Of a DNA stretch of 30,922 bases, positions 15,087 through 25,032 are shown one piece after another (position 1 is the stretch's first letter; each line of letters begins with the position of its first letter). A program made the position numbers and the translations under genes. The notes below the pieces were generated by a model, which ran no database searches, was not told the origin of the DNA, and worked only from the letters and a program-made list of their open reading frames with translations. The stretch is from Megamonas hypermegale (GTDB lineage Bacteria; Bacillota; Negativicutes; Selenomonadales; Selenomonadaceae): positions 26,870 through 57,791 of the forward strand of contig DCFC01000001.1 in assembly GCA_002314325.1 (NCBI GenBank), given 5' to 3'.

Positions 15087-16769
15087 ATGAACGGTATAAT
15101 GCTTGTCGGCTCTGCCATTATAATTTTTTTCTTAGCTTACCGTCTTTACGGCCGCTGGCTTTTAAAAACATGGGGCTTTGACCCAAACGCCAAAACACCT
15201 GCCTACAAATATGAAGACGGTCAGGATTTTACGCCGGCATCGAAATTCACTGTATTCTCTCATCAATTCACTTCAATCACAGGTGCAGGACCTGTAACCG
15301 GTCCGATTATCGCCGCCATGTACGGCTGGCTGCCTGCTTTCCTCTGGATTATCTTTGGCGGAATTTTCTTCGGCGCAGTGCAGGATTTCACAGCACTGTA
15401 CGCTTCCGTCAAAAATCAGGGCAAATCCATGGGCATGCTGATTGAACAGTACATAGGCAAAACGGGACGTCGGCTTTTTCTTTTGTTCTGCTGGCTGTTC
15501 AGCCTGCTCGTCATTGCTGCCTTCGGCGATATCGTCGCCAACACATTCAATGGATTTGCCGCTGACGGAACGCTTGTTACGCCGAACGCCGCAGCAGCTT
15601 CTATTTCCATGCTGTTTATCTTCGTAGCCGTAGCATTCGGTATTTTCACGAAGAAAGTCAATCCGAGCGAAAAACTACGCTTTGTCATCGGTATCGTGCT
15701 CTTACTTATCATGCTCGCCGTCGGTATTGCCTTCCCGATTTACCTCGACCGCATGAGCTGGCTCTATATTGTATTCATTTATATTTTCGTCGCCGCTGTC
15801 ATGCCGATGTGGATTTTAAAACAGCCGCGCGACTATTTAAGCGCCTTCTTGTTGCTCGCCATGATTTTAGGTGGCGTTGTCGGCGTTCTTGCCGTAAATC
15901 CTACTATCAACATGCCCGCATTTGTCGGCTTCACCGTCGGCGGCAAAGATTTATTCCCGATTTTATTCATAACCATCGCCTGCGGCGCCGTTTCCGGTTT
16001 CCACAGCCTCGTATCTTCGGGAACGTCCTCCAAAACGATTTCCAACGAAAAAGATATGCTGTTCGTCGGCTACGGTTCCATGCTCGTTGAGTCCGTACTC
16101 GGCGTTGTTTCCCTCGTAATCGTCTGCTCGGCGGCAACGGGCGGTCATCTGCCGGAAGGTACGCCGTTTCAGATTTTCTCCACAGCCGTTGCCGGATTTT
16201 TCTCCCTGTTCGGCATGCCGCACGATATCGCCAACTGCATAATGACGATGTGCGTATCGGCGCTTGCGCTCACCACGCTCGACGCCGTTGCCCGTATAGG
16301 CCGCATGTCCTTTCAGGAACTGTTCACTGTTGACAATACGCAGGAAATGAACACCGTGCAGAAAATATGCACCAACAAATATTTCTCCACGATTATAACA
16401 CTCGTTTTCGGTTATCTCCTCTGTCTCGGCGGCTATATGAACATCTGGCCGCTGTTCGGTGCAGCCAACCAGCTTCTTTCCGCACTCGTGCTCATTTCTC
16501 TTGCTGTATTTTTAAAAACGACCGGCCGCAAAGGCTTTATGCTCTACATTCCGATGATTGTAATGTTCTGCGTAACGCTCACGGCACTCGTTGAAGCCGT
16601 ATACGGCATTTTCGTAAAACTTTCCGCCGGTCAGTTTACATTCACCGTTGACGGACTGCAACTTATCGTAGCCATTGCCTTAATGGTGCTCGCCATATCC
16701 GTTGCCCTGCACTGCGGCAAGGAACTTATAAATCCCAAAGAAAAAGTTAAAGCTGAATTAAATCACTAA
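15087..16769 (+). CDS. cstA: CstA-type carbon starvation / peptide-pyruvate transporter
   Basis: A 560-residue CstA-family (TC 2.A.114) membrane protein with about 15 helices, which takes up peptides or pyruvate in characterised members. The N-terminal CstA domain is clear: YRLYGRWL, FSHQFTSITGAGPVTGPIIA, then GAVQDFTALYASVKNQGKS, GFHSLVSSGTSSK and a later LFGAANQLLSAL block. It is shorter than E. coli CstA (about 700 residues), as is common in Firmicutes and related anaerobes. The ATG at 15087 follows GAAAGGAAGA; a TTG at 15069 in the same frame is less likely. No LytTR-type two-component system is adjacent. The assignment to the family is firm, the substrate is not. Confidence 0.93.
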   Translation: MNGIMLVGSAIIIFFLAYRLYGRWLLKTWGFDPNAKTPAYKYEDGQDFTPASKFTVFSHQFTSITGAGPVTGPIIAAMYGWLPAFLWIIFGGIFFGAVQDFTALYASVKNQGKSMGMLIEQYIGKTGRRLFLLFCWLFSLLVIAAFGDIVANTFNGFAADGTLVTPNAAAASISMLFIFVAVAFGIFTKKVNPSEKLRFVIGIVLLLIMLAVGIAFPIYLDRMSWLYIVFIYIFVAAVMPMWILKQPRDYLSAFLLLAMILGGVVGVLAVNPTINMPAFVGFTVGGKDLFPILFITIACGAVSGFHSLVSSGTSSKTISNEKDMLFVGYGSMLVESVLGVVSLVIVCSAATGGHLPEGTPFQIFSTAVAGFFSLFGMPHDIANCIMTMCVSALALTTLDAVARIGRMSFQELFTVDNTQEMNTVQKICTNKYFSTIITLVFGYLLCLGGYMNIWPLFGAANQLLSALVLISLAVFLKTTGRKGFMLYIPMIVMFCVTLTALVEAVYGIFVKLSAGQFTFTVDGLQLIVAIALMVLAISVALHCGKELINPKEKVKAELNH

Positions 16770-16773
16770 CAAT

Positions 16774-16822
16774 AAAAAGCCTCTGTCTATCAGTTCTAAA
16801 AGCTGACTTCAGAGGCTTTTAT
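16774..16822. terminator. Bidirectional terminator between the CstA and cupin genes
   Basis: AAAAGCCTCTG and CAGAGGCTTTT form a perfect 11-bp outer stem with an inner TCAG/CTGA pairing. The T-rich right flank and A-rich left flank allow it to serve both convergent genes. Confidence 0.9.
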
Positions 16823-16831
16823 ATTTATTTT

Positions 16832-17320
16832 CTATTTTCCGTGATACTGTTCATCGGATACCTGTTCCAGCCAGTTTACATTAGCACCGTCCACCGCTTC
16901 ACAAAGCGAAATATGCGTCATTTTCGTATTATATCCGGCACCGTGCCAATGTTTTACACCCGGCGGGCACCAGATTACATCGCCCGGATTGATTACCTGG
17001 ATAGGCTGTCCCCATTCCTGCGTGAGCCCCTGACCTTCCGTCACTACCAGCACCTGTCCTTTCGGATGGGTATGCCAGGAAGAATGTGTGCCCGGTTCAA
17101 ATGTTACATACGCACCGCCGATATTTCTATCATCGATATTATTAAACAACGGCTCAATTATTACATTGCCGTTGAAAATATCCAGCGAGCCCTTCACTGC
17201 CGCTTGTTCGCCGTTTTTCGTGATAACCTGATGATTTGCCGTATCCGCCGCAAAACCAACTGCACCCGTCAGGCAGGTCGAAAGAGCCAGTGCTCCTGCC
17301 ACCAGTAATTTCTTATACAT
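16832..17320 (-). CDS. Exported cupin domain protein
   Basis: A 162-residue small cupin with a Sec signal peptide ([16 protein letters not shown]..., predicted cleavage after VGFA near residue 24). Cupin motif 1 is [20 protein letters not shown] with His83 and His85 as metal ligands; motif 2 is [17 protein letters not shown] with His124. The segment after it ([11 protein letters not shown], then [12 protein letters not shown]) is typical of the cupins that accompany or are fused to CMD domains. The usual motif 1 Glu is Gln89 (KGQ). The ATG at 17320 follows GAAGGCGA. The promoter at 17352-17382 is of MerR type, matching that of the CMD gene. An extracytoplasmic metal-dependent enzyme acting on a small ring compound is plausible, but no reaction can be assigned. 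Confidence 0.9.
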   Translation of the reverse strand: MYKKLLVAGALALSTCLTGAVGFAADTANHQVITKNGEQAAVKGSLDIFNGNVIIEPLFNNIDDRNIGGAYVTFEPGTHSSWHTHPKGQVLVVTEGQGLTQEWGQPIQVINPGDVIWCPPGVKHWHGAGYNTKMTHISLCEAVDGANVNWLEQVSDEQYHGK

Positions 17321-17351
17321 GAAATCGCCTTCTTTCGTAATTTTTTTCTTT

Positions 17352-17382
17352 AGTATACTAATTGAAGTTGACTTCAAGTCAA
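17352..17382 (-). promoter_or_regulatory. MerR-type promoter of the cupin gene (19-bp spacer with dyad)
   Basis: Minus strand: TTGACT (17382-17377), 19-bp spacer, TATACT (17357-17352). The spacer start overlaps a perfect inverted repeat TTGAAGT-CA-ACTTCAA, and a second overlapping one, GTTGACT-TGA-AGTCAAC, covers the -35. This is the architecture of MerR-family (AdhR/NmlR-like) activated promoters. It matches the CMD promoter at 10498-10528. Confidence 0.78.
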
Positions 17383-17491
17383 CGTGTATATTTTAATTTT
17401 AGAGATACTTTATAAGCATTTTTTAAAATGAAATCTAAGTATTAGACAGCCTTTTCCGTCGAATTTTATACTATATATAGAAAATCCATTA

Positions 17492-17606
17492 TGCTAGTTG
17501 ATTTTCTATAGCAGTATAACACTTTATATTTAGTGAGGTTAAGTGACAACATCGAGCGAATATAAAGTATTATACTGCTGGCTACAGACTCAATATTTTA
17601 CTAGCA
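17492..17606. repeat. Family B palindromic repeat, copy 3 (complete)
   Basis: A 115-bp element between the divergent cupin and ABM-protein genes. The ends are inverted repeats TGCTAGT (17492-17498) and ACTAGCA (17600-17606). Inside, a 20-bp arm beginning GCAGTATAACAC at 17511 pairs with the arm ending TATTATACTGC at 17579, with one mismatch, around a loop containing GGTTAAGTGACAACATCGAGC. The sequence ATATAGAAAAT occurs on both sides (17475-17485 and 17616-17626), not directly abutting the ends. Confidence 0.85.
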
Positions 17607-17645
17607 ACAGGTTAGATATAGAAAATTTAACGGGAGTGTTTCATT

Positions 17646-18374
17646 ATGAAATTAAATTTAAAAAAATTGTCAGGTGTTACAGCCGGAATACTGCTGTGCC
17701 TTTCACCATTGCAGGCTGACGCCAAAACCATCACCAATCCCGACGGAAGCGCGCCGCTCATTCACTGGGCAGTCCTGCGCTCTACCGACGGGGAAATGAA
17801 AAATATGCAGAACATGGCTGCCCAATATGTCGCTCCATACTCTGCACAGGAAGACGGAACGTATATCATTTACGGCGGCATTGACAAAAACAATCTGAAT
17901 ATCCAGCGTCTTTTGGAAATCTATAAGGATGAAAACGCCTACCAGGTGCACCGTTCCAGCGAAGGCTTTAAACAGTATCAGATAGCCCGCGCTACTATTT
18001 TGGAAGAACTGCGCATCATAGAAGTGGACCCGGTCATCATGGAAAGCCAGGAAAACGGCACGGGAAATTATCTTATAACGACTAAAATAGATATCCGCCC
18101 GGAAGCACTTGATGATTTTAAAACCGCATTGCAGAATTTAATCACTACTTCCATGCAGAAAAATCCTGATATCCTTGCTTTGATGGTAACGAGCGAAAAG
18201 GAAAATCCTCATGTATTTCACATTCTGGAACTGTATAAAGACGCCGCAACATGCAATGATTTTATCACTTCACCGGAATATAAACAGTACGAACTGCTCA
18301 CCAAATATATGATTAATTCCAAAGTACGCATTGAATATCTGCCTACACAAATAACACTTTCCAATAAACCTTAA
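17646..18374 (+). CDS. Exported tandem ABM-domain (antibiotic biosynthesis monooxygenase-like) protein
   Basis: A 242-residue secreted protein. Residues 1-26 are a Sec signal (positively charged start, hydrophobic core, ADA cleavage site). The mature part holds two ferredoxin-like alpha/beta domains of the ABM/YgiN type (PF03992): domain 1 with LLEIYKDENAYQVHRSS...FKQY (residues 89-111) and domain 2 with LELYKDAATCNDFITSP...YKQY (194-215). The repeated signature shows an internal duplication, so one chain could form the dimer that single-domain members build. Some ABM proteins are quinol monooxygenases; others only bind haem or small molecules. GGGAGTG precedes the ATG. It is divergent from the exported cupin and separated from it by repeat B copy 3. 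A role in quinone handling outside the cytoplasm is conjecture. Confidence 0.78.
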   Translation: MKLNLKKLSGVTAGILLCLSPLQADAKTITNPDGSAPLIHWAVLRSTDGEMKNMQNMAAQYVAPYSAQEDGTYIIYGGIDKNNLNIQRLLEIYKDENAYQVHRSSEGFKQYQIARATILEELRIIEVDPVIMESQENGTGNYLITTKIDIRPEALDDFKTALQNLITTSMQKNPDILALMVTSEKENPHVFHILELYKDAATCNDFITSPEYKQYELLTKYMINSKVRIEYLPTQITLSNKP

Positions 18375-18382
18375 CATACATG

Positions 18383-18417
18383 AAAAATCCCCTGATTAAA
18401 TTCATTAGGGGATTTTT
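18383..18417. terminator. Bidirectional terminator between the ABM gene and deoD
   Basis: AAAAATCCCCT and AGGGGATTTTT form an 11-bp stem (with further inner pairing) around a 13-base interior, flanked by A-rich and T-rich ends. It lies between convergent genes. Confidence 0.92.
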
Positions 18418-18434
18418 ATATTTTTATATGCAAT

Positions 18435-19151
18435 TTAAACTTCGCGTTCGTCAATCGCCGTTTCCAGTGCGATTTTAATCATATCATCAAACGACTGTTC
18501 ACGTTCCTTCGCCGTCGTTTCTTCGCCGGTGAATAAGTGATTGCTTACAGTGAAAATACCGAGCGCCTTTACATTATAGCGAGCCGCCAGCATGTAAAGC
18601 GCCGCCGCTTCCATTTCTACAGCAAGACAGCCGTACTGGATTAATTTCTGCAAATCCACTTCTTCATCGTAGAAACGGTCCTGACAGTATACATTGCCGA
18701 CTTTTACAGGAATATTCATCTTTTTCGCGTTATGATACGCTTTGCCCAGAAGCTCAAAATCGGCAAGCGGCGCATAATGAAGCCCTGCACCGAACGTTTT
18801 GACTACGATACCGCTGTCCGTCGTCGTTCCCTGTGCAATCACCACGTCGCGTACATGCACATCATCTTTCAGTCCGCCGCAGGTACCGACGCGGATTAAT
18901 TTTTTCGCGCCGTAATCGCAGATTAACTCATGCGCATAAATGGAGATGGACGGAATGCCCATGCCCGTTCCCTGCACCGTTATTTTTTTGCCTTTATACG
19001 TTCCCGTATAACCGAACATATTGCGGATGTGATTATAGCACACCGGATTTTCCAAAAACTTTTCCGCAATATATTTGGCGCGCAGCGGGTCGCCCGGCAA
19101 AAGTACAGCTTCCGCTATTTCACCTTTTTTCGCTTCAATATGATTGCTCAT
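18435..19151 (-). CDS. deoD: Purine-nucleoside phosphorylase, DeoD type
   Basis: A 238-residue hexameric-type (class I) purine nucleoside phosphorylase that splits purine (deoxy)nucleosides with phosphate in the cytoplasm. The length and sequence follow E. coli Deo[14 protein letters not shown] phosphate loop at residues 18-30, [16 protein letters not shown] at 61-76, RVGTCGG at 87-93, [12 protein letters not shown] at 175-186. At the catalytic position the family usually has Asp204 (SDH); here it is Asn204 ([18 protein letters not shown]). This substitution, clear in the DNA (AAT), is expected to lower activity on 6-aminopurines and favour inosine and guanosine. The gene starts 2 bp after the yhcH-like gene and is cotranscribed with it. 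Confidence 0.95.
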   Translation of the reverse strand: MSNHIEAKKGEIAEAVLLPGDPLRAKYIAEKFLENPVCYNHIRNMFGYTGTYKGKKITVQGTGMGIPSISIYAHELICDYGAKKLIRVGTCGGLKDDVHVRDVVIAQGTTTDSGIVVKTFGAGLHYAPLADFELLGKAYHNAKKMNIPVKVGNVYCQDRFYDEEVDLQKLIQYGCLAVEMEAAALYMLAARYNVKALGIFTVSNHLFTGEETTAKEREQSFDDMIKIALETAIDEREV

Positions 19152-19153
19152 TA

Positions 19154-19618
19154 TTATCCCTCTTTCTTTATGTCAATTTTAAATAGCGCGGCTTTGAACT
19201 TATTCTGCAGCTCCACGTGAATACCCGTTTTATGGGCTTCATTCGGATAACATATGACCAAATCGCCGTATTTTGTCAGCAGATTGATATTGTTCGGCCG
19301 CGTTTCCTCTATCATCATTGTATCACCGTTTCGGTCGTAATGGTACGTTTTCAGTCCGGCCGTATCCTTTACGTCGATGCGCTCCTGCCCATGAATTAAA
19401 ATATAAATATCAATATGGTTCTTATGCGCCTGCCAGTAACGCTCCTGCGCTATCTGCGTTTCATACTCGTCAATGCGCAGACTTATATAATCCTTATCTG
19501 TAGCATATCTGCCCGCCGGATAATTTTCCATATCATGCTTTTGAAAAAAATCCAGACAGTATTTTATATCTTCATTCCACGCCAAATCATCCATATTTTT
19601 TATATTCATGCTAATCAT
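19154..19618 (-). CDS. YhcH/YjgK/YiaL (DUF386) family protein
   Basis: A 154-residue single-domain beta-barrel of the YhcH/YjgK/YiaL family (PF04074), cupin-like proteins linked to sugar and sialic-acid catabolism and probably acting as isomerases or anomerases. Typical segments are [20 protein letters not shown], the [20 protein letters not shown] block carrying metal-ligand His residues, and [11 protein letters not shown] near the C-terminus with another conserved His. The start at 19618 fits the GGAGGTG site 7 bp upstream. It is followed by deoD after 2 bp. No sialic acid gene is present in the window. Its promoter appears to overlap the ATP operon terminator (see 19637-19665). Confidence 0.9.
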   Translation of the reverse strand: MISMNIKNMDDLAWNEDIKYCLDFFQKHDMENYPAGRYATDKDYISLRIDEYETQIAQERYWQAHKNHIDIYILIHGQERIDVKDTAGLKTYHYDRNGDTMMIEETRPNNINLLTKYGDLVICYPNEAHKTGIHVELQNKFKAALFKIDIKKEG

Positions 19619-19632
19619 CTTTTCACCTCCAA

Positions 19633-19673
19633 AACAAAAATAGCGGCTGTAGCTAATGCTATCAACCGCTATT
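19633..19673 (-). terminator. Terminator of the ATP synthase operon
   Basis: Minus strand: AATAGCGG pairs with CCGCTATT (perfect 8 bp) with an inner TAGC/GCTA pairing, followed by TTTTGTTTT. It starts 20 bp after the atpC stop. Confidence 0.9.
19637..19665 (-). promoter_or_regulatory. Predicted promoter of yhcH-deoD inside the terminator
   Basis: Minus strand: TTGATA (19665-19660) and TATTTT (19642-19637) with a 17-bp spacer, both lying within the atp terminator hairpin. Only about 18 bp remain to the Shine-Dalgarno site of the yhcH-like gene, so the leader would be very short. Confidence 0.4.
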
Positions 19674-19692
19674 AATTCATTTATTGACCGGA

Positions 19693-20118
19693 TTAGCCAA
19701 CATCTGTTTTTGTAGCAACAAGACGAGCCTTTGCGCGTGCCATAGCTGCACGGGCACGAAGCGTATCAATGTCAATATGCACTTCCGGATTTTTATTAAA
19801 TTCCTCCAGACGTTTTTTGGCACGTTCATATGCTCTTTTAGCTCTGTTTATGTCAATTTCAATCGGAAGTTCAGCTGCACTTGCCAATACGATGATTTTA
19901 TCCGGCTGCACTTCCATGAAACCGCCGCTGACTGCAATGAGATTTTCCGTTCCGTCAATCAGCGCTTTCATAGCATGAGGCAAAAGCCCAGCCAAAAGTG
20001 GAGCGTGTTTCGGCAGTATGCCGAGGTCGCCGCCGATTGAACGCACGATAAGCATATCTATATCAGCAGAATATACTACTTTGTTGGGAGAAATAATTTC
20101 CAGCTTTATTTTAGCCAT
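19693..20118 (-). CDS. atpC: F1Fo ATP synthase subunit epsilon
   Basis: A 141-residue epsilon subunit with the N-terminal beta-sandwich (IKLEIISPNKVVYSADIDML, then GDLGILPKHAPLLAGL) and a full C-terminal two-helix domain (residues about 90-141, IDINRAKRAYERAKKRLEE and ARAAMARAKARL) that can brake ATP hydrolysis. It sits 3 bp after atpD, is last in the operon and is followed by the terminator at 19633-19673. Confidence 0.97.
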   Translation of the reverse strand: MAKIKLEIISPNKVVYSADIDMLIVRSIGGDLGILPKHAPLLAGLLPHAMKALIDGTENLIAVSGGFMEVQPDKIIVLASAAELPIEIDINRAKRAYERAKKRLEEFNKNPEVHIDIDTLRARAAMARAKARLVATKTDVG

Positions 20119-20121
20119 AAA

Positions 20122-21534
<1,413 letters not shown>

Positions 21535-21546
21535 TTAGAAACCTCC

Positions 21547-22398
21547 TTACTTCAGAGCTTCCGCGCCACCCACGATTTCAGTAATTTCGCGAGTAATGCC
21601 AGCCTGACGTACTTTATTATAATGCAAATCAAGTTTAGAGATGAGTTCTTCAGCATTATCTGTTGCATTGCTCATCGCATTCATACGTGAACTGAGTTCA
21701 CTGGCTGCTGACTGTAACAGCGAAGCATATATCATCGTGACAATATACTGCGGCAGCAAGTAGCCGAGCACTTCCTGCGCATTCGGTTCATAAATGTATT
21801 CAGCAGCAATCTCCGTATGAGAGGTCTTCGGTGCTGTAAACGGCAGTAATTTTATTACCTGTGGCACTGCCGAAATGGCAGATATAAACTTTGTATATAC
21901 CAGATATACTTCTTTATAATTGCCTTCGGCAAAACGTTCGATAACATCAAGCGCTATCTGACGCGCATTCTGATAATCCGGACGTTCCGTAAAGCCCATA
22001 TAGGAATTTACGATGTCAAATCCGCGCGGCGTGAAATATTCCTTTGCACGGCGGCCGACGGTTACAATAGAAGTATTCGCTTTATCTTTAATATGCGCCA
22101 TCGTTTCTTTGAATACATTACTTGCATAAGCACCAGCAAGACCTTTATCCGAAGCTAAAACAATATATAAAGTTTTACCTTCTTCACGTACTTCCAGCAG
22201 AGGATGTGAAAAACTTCCTGCATTAGAGGCTACATCGGCAATAACCTCATACATTTTTTCAGCATAAGGTCGGTTGGATACGGCCGCTTCCTGAGCACGG
22301 CGCAAACGGGCAGCAGCAACCATTTTCATGGCTTTAGTGATTTGCTGTGTGTTTTTTACGCTTTTTATTCTGCGGCGTATGTCCTGCAAACTAGCCAA
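21547..22398 (-). CDS. atpG: F1Fo ATP synthase subunit gamma
   Basis: A 283-residue central rotor shaft. The N-terminal helix is standard (MASLQDIRRRIKSVKNTQQI, then TKAMKMVAAARLRRAQ), as is the C-terminal helix ending in RQAGITREITEIVGGAEAL. The start codon is TTG at 22398, with GCGAGGTGA upstream; the N-terminus produced matches the family exactly, so the rare start is well supported. It sits 17 bp after atpA and 12 bp before atpD. Confidence 0.97.
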   Translation of the reverse strand: MASLQDIRRRIKSVKNTQQITKAMKMVAAARLRRAQEAAVSNRPYAEKMYEVIADVASNAGSFSHPLLEVREEGKTLYIVLASDKGLAGAYASNVFKETMAHIKDKANTSIVTVGRRAKEYFTPRGFDIVNSYMGFTERPDYQNARQIALDVIERFAEGNYKEVYLVYTKFISAISAVPQVIKLLPFTAPKTSHTEIAAEYIYEPNAQEVLGYLLPQYIVTMIYASLLQSAASELSSRMNAMSNATDNAEELISKLDLHYNKVRQAGITREITEIVGGAEALK

Positions 22399-22415
22399 TT
22401 AAATCACCTCGCTGC

Positions 22416-23930
22416 TTATTTATTATATGAATATGTGGATTTAAATTCTTCAATAGATTTATTGATGGATGCTTCCAGCGCATCATCGAGTTTCTTCTGC
22501 TCAGCGATTGTCTGACCGACTTCCGGATGATTGGAATTCATGAATTTGAGGAAATCTCTCTGGAAGTTGACAACCTGGTCAACAGGAATATCCGTCAAGA
22601 AACCGCGTACAGCTGTGTAAATTACAAGCACCTGTTCTTCAACCTTGAGCGGGGAATACTGTGCCTGTTTCAATGTTTCAACCATGCGCACGCCGCGGTC
22701 GAGCTGTTCTTTCGTCGCTTTGTCAAGGTCGGAACCGAACTGCGCAAATGCCGCAAGTTCACGATACTGAGCAAGGTCAAGACGCATACGGCCCGCAATC
22801 TGTTTCATAGCTTTAATCTGGGCGCTGCCGCCTACACGCGATACGGAAAGACCTACGTCGATAGCCGGACGGATACCAGAGTAGAATGCTTCCGTCTGGA
22901 GCATAATCTGACCGTCTGTGATGGAAATAACGTTTGTCGGGATATAACCGGATACGTCGCCTGCCAATGTTTCGATAATCGGAAGCGCCGTAATGGAACC
23001 GCCGCCAAGTTCGTCATTGAGTTTTGCAGCACGTTCAAGCAAACGGGAATGTAAGTAGAATACGTCCCCAGGATATGCTTCACGTCCCGGCGGTCTGCGC
23101 AGAAGCAAGCTCATTGCGCGGTAAGCCGTTGCATGTTTGGAAAGGTCATCATATACGCAGAGTACATGTTTGCCCTGATACATGAAGTGTTCACCCATGG
23201 CAACACCGGAATACGGCGCCATGTACTGAAGCGGTGCGCTGTCAGCAGCCGTTGCCGCTACTACGATTGTATAATCCATTGCGCCGTGGTCTTCAAAAGT
23301 TTTAACAACGCGGGCTACAGTGGATGCTTTCTGACCGATGGCTACATAAATACAGATACAGTTCTGACCTTTCTGATTGAGAATTGTATCTACAGCAATA
23401 GCCGTTTTGCCTGTACCGCGGTCACCGATGATAAGTTCGCGCTGTCCGCGGCCAATCGGCACGAGAGCGTCGATAGCCTTAATACCGGTCTGAAGCGGTT
23501 CTTTAACCGATTTTCTATCCGCAATACCCGGAGCCGGATATTCAACCGGACGAGTCTGCGTCGTGTGAATAGCGCCTTTTCCGTCAATCGGACGGCCGAG
23601 AGCATCGACAACGCGGCCAATCATAGCTTCGCCGACCGGCACCTGCATGATTTTGCCCGTACGTTTTACGATGTCGCCTTCTTTGATTTTCGTTTCGCCG
23701 CCCAATAAAACAGCGCCGACATTGTCCTGTTCAAGGTTCAGGACCATACCATATATATCATTACCAAAGTCGAGCAGTTCTCCTGCCATCGCTTTGTCTA
23801 ATCCATGAATATGTGCAATACCATCACCGATTTCAATAACAGTACCAACATCATCAACATTTAAATCAACATTGTAGTTTTTAATCTGTTCTTTGATAAT
23901 GGCTGTTATTTCTTCTGGATTCATTTTCAT
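22416..23930 (-). CDS. atpA: F1Fo ATP synthase subunit alpha
   Basis: A 504-residue non-catalytic nucleotide-binding subunit. The P-loop is GDRGTGKT at residues 169-176; most alpha subunits read GDRQTGKT, so Gln172 is replaced by Gly. The arginine-finger region is intact ([20 protein letters not shown]), and the [18 protein letters not shown] and [20 protein letters not shown] blocks are conserved. The ATG at 23930 is used; another Met two codons later is possible, and the Shine-Dalgarno site (GGGGTGA) is rather far away. It lies between atpH and atpG. Confidence 0.97.
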   Translation of the reverse strand: MKMNPEEITAIIKEQIKNYNVDLNVDDVGTVIEIGDGIAHIHGLDKAMAGELLDFGNDIYGMVLNLEQDNVGAVLLGGETKIKEGDIVKRTGKIMQVPVGEAMIGRVVDALGRPIDGKGAIHTTQTRPVEYPAPGIADRKSVKEPLQTGIKAIDALVPIGRGQRELIIGDRGTGKTAIAVDTILNQKGQNCICIYVAIGQKASTVARVVKTFEDHGAMDYTIVVAATAADSAPLQYMAPYSGVAMGEHFMYQGKHVLCVYDDLSKHATAYRAMSLLLRRPPGREAYPGDVFYLHSRLLERAAKLNDELGGGSITALPIIETLAGDVSGYIPTNVISITDGQIMLQTEAFYSGIRPAIDVGLSVSRVGGSAQIKAMKQIAGRMRLDLAQYRELAAFAQFGSDLDKATKEQLDRGVRMVETLKQAQYSPLKVEEQVLVIYTAVRGFLTDIPVDQVVNFQRDFLKFMNSNHPEVGQTIAEQKKLDDALEASINKSIEEFKSTYSYNK

Positions 23931-23958
23931 AACGACTCTGTCACCCCACTTAAATAAC

Positions 23959-24498
23959 TTAATTTGCCATTAACTGCTTTTGTAAAGATTTAATCTTGCT
24001 GGTTACGCTGCCATCAATCAATTTATCGCCTATCTTCACGACGACGCCGCCGATGATAGACTTGTCAATATGCGTTTTCAGCTGAATTTGTTTGCCGGTA
24101 ATAGCTTCTAATTTTGCAGTTAAGGCATCCTGCTGTTTTTCATTCAAAACAGCCGCAGTAGTAACATGAGCTACTGCAATATTTAAAACTTCATTAGACA
24201 GAGCTTGATATTCACCGACGATTTCTTCGATTATAGTAATGCGACGTTTATCCACCAGCAATAATATAAAATTATGCACTGATTTTTCGATATCATCACC
24301 GAAAATTCTGTTTAGCAGTTCCTTTTTCGCTTTCGGCTGAATTTGCGGATTGCCCATAAAAGCTCGCAGTGCCGGCTGATTGGCAAAAAGCTGTCTGATT
24401 TCCTCGAGCTGCTTGCCGTATTCAACTAGTTTGCCTTCTTCCTGAGCAAGCTCAAACATTGCCACAGCGTATTTTTTTGCTAACTGTAAATTCAGCAT
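23959..24498 (-). CDS. atpH: F1Fo ATP synthase subunit delta
   Basis: A 179-residue OSCP/delta subunit, the stator cap joining the b subunits to alpha. The N-terminal helical domain starts [20 protein letters not shown], and the C-terminal domain has the family signature [20 protein letters not shown], then [15 protein letters not shown]. Its ATG overlaps the end of atpF by 7 nt, indicating translational coupling. Confidence 0.96.
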   Translation of the reverse strand: MLNLQLAKKYAVAMFELAQEEGKLVEYGKQLEEIRQLFANQPALRAFMGNPQIQPKAKKELLNRIFGDDIEKSVHNFILLLVDKRRITIIEEIVGEYQALSNEVLNIAVAHVTTAAVLNEKQQDALTAKLEAITGKQIQLKTHIDKSIIGGVVVKIGDKLIDGSVTSKIKSLQKQLMAN

Positions 24499-24995
24499 GG
24501 CAATCCACCTATTTTATCTTTATCTAATTGGTCAATAAAGTCGCTGACCATTTTTTCATTTGCTTTGTTATCCATATTGGCAGCAATGATTTTGCCGGCT
24601 GCCTGCATGGACAAAGCCACCATTTCTGCGCGAAGCTGCATAGCTGCGCGGTCGCGTTCTCTAGCGATATCTTCTTTTGCGGCTTTCCGCATCTGTTCGA
24701 TTTCACGTTTCGTTTCAGCCACACTGGCATCACGTTCTTCCTGAGCGCGTTTCATTGCTTTGTCCACAATTTCCTGCGCTTTAATGCGTGCGTCAGCCAG
24801 CTGTTTGTTATATTCATCGAGCAATGCTTTGGCCTTTTTTTCATCTGCTTCTGCGGCATCAATGCTCTTAGCGATTTTTTCTTCACGAGCTTTGAGCATT
24901 TTCATAACTGGCTTATATGCCACTGCTCTTAAAATCACTACTAAAATAAGAAAGTTAAGAACCTGAGCCACAAGAGTCATATTGATATCAATCAA
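24492..24995 (-). CDS. atpF: F1Fo ATP synthase subunit b
   Basis: A 167-residue stator stalk subunit. There is one N-terminal transmembrane helix (TLVAQVLNFLILVVILRAVAY), followed by a long charged amphipathic coiled-coil helix rich in Lys, Glu, Ala and Arg. The start is taken as TTG at 24995, 7 bp after AGGGGGC; an ATG five codons later (24980) is the alternative and would still leave the membrane helix complete. The C-terminus overlaps atpH. Confidence 0.95.
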   Translation of the reverse strand: MIDINMTLVAQVLNFLILVVILRAVAYKPVMKMLKAREEKIAKSIDAAEADEKKAKALLDEYNKQLADARIKAQEIVDKAMKRAQEERDASVAETKREIEQMRKAAKEDIARERDRAAMQLRAEMVALSMQAAGKIIAANMDNKANEKMVSDFIDQLDKDKIGGLPC

Positions 24996-25032
24996 TTTAT
25001 TGCCCCCTTATGCCAAACATCAAACACCAAAA

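Noticed and set aside
17475..17626. ATATAGAAAAT on both sides of repeat B copy 3 as a target-site duplication
   Set aside because: The copies do not abut the element ends (about 6-10 bp away), the sequence is AT-rich, and the left copy also pairs with GATTTTCTATA inside the element. The other two copies show no such duplication.
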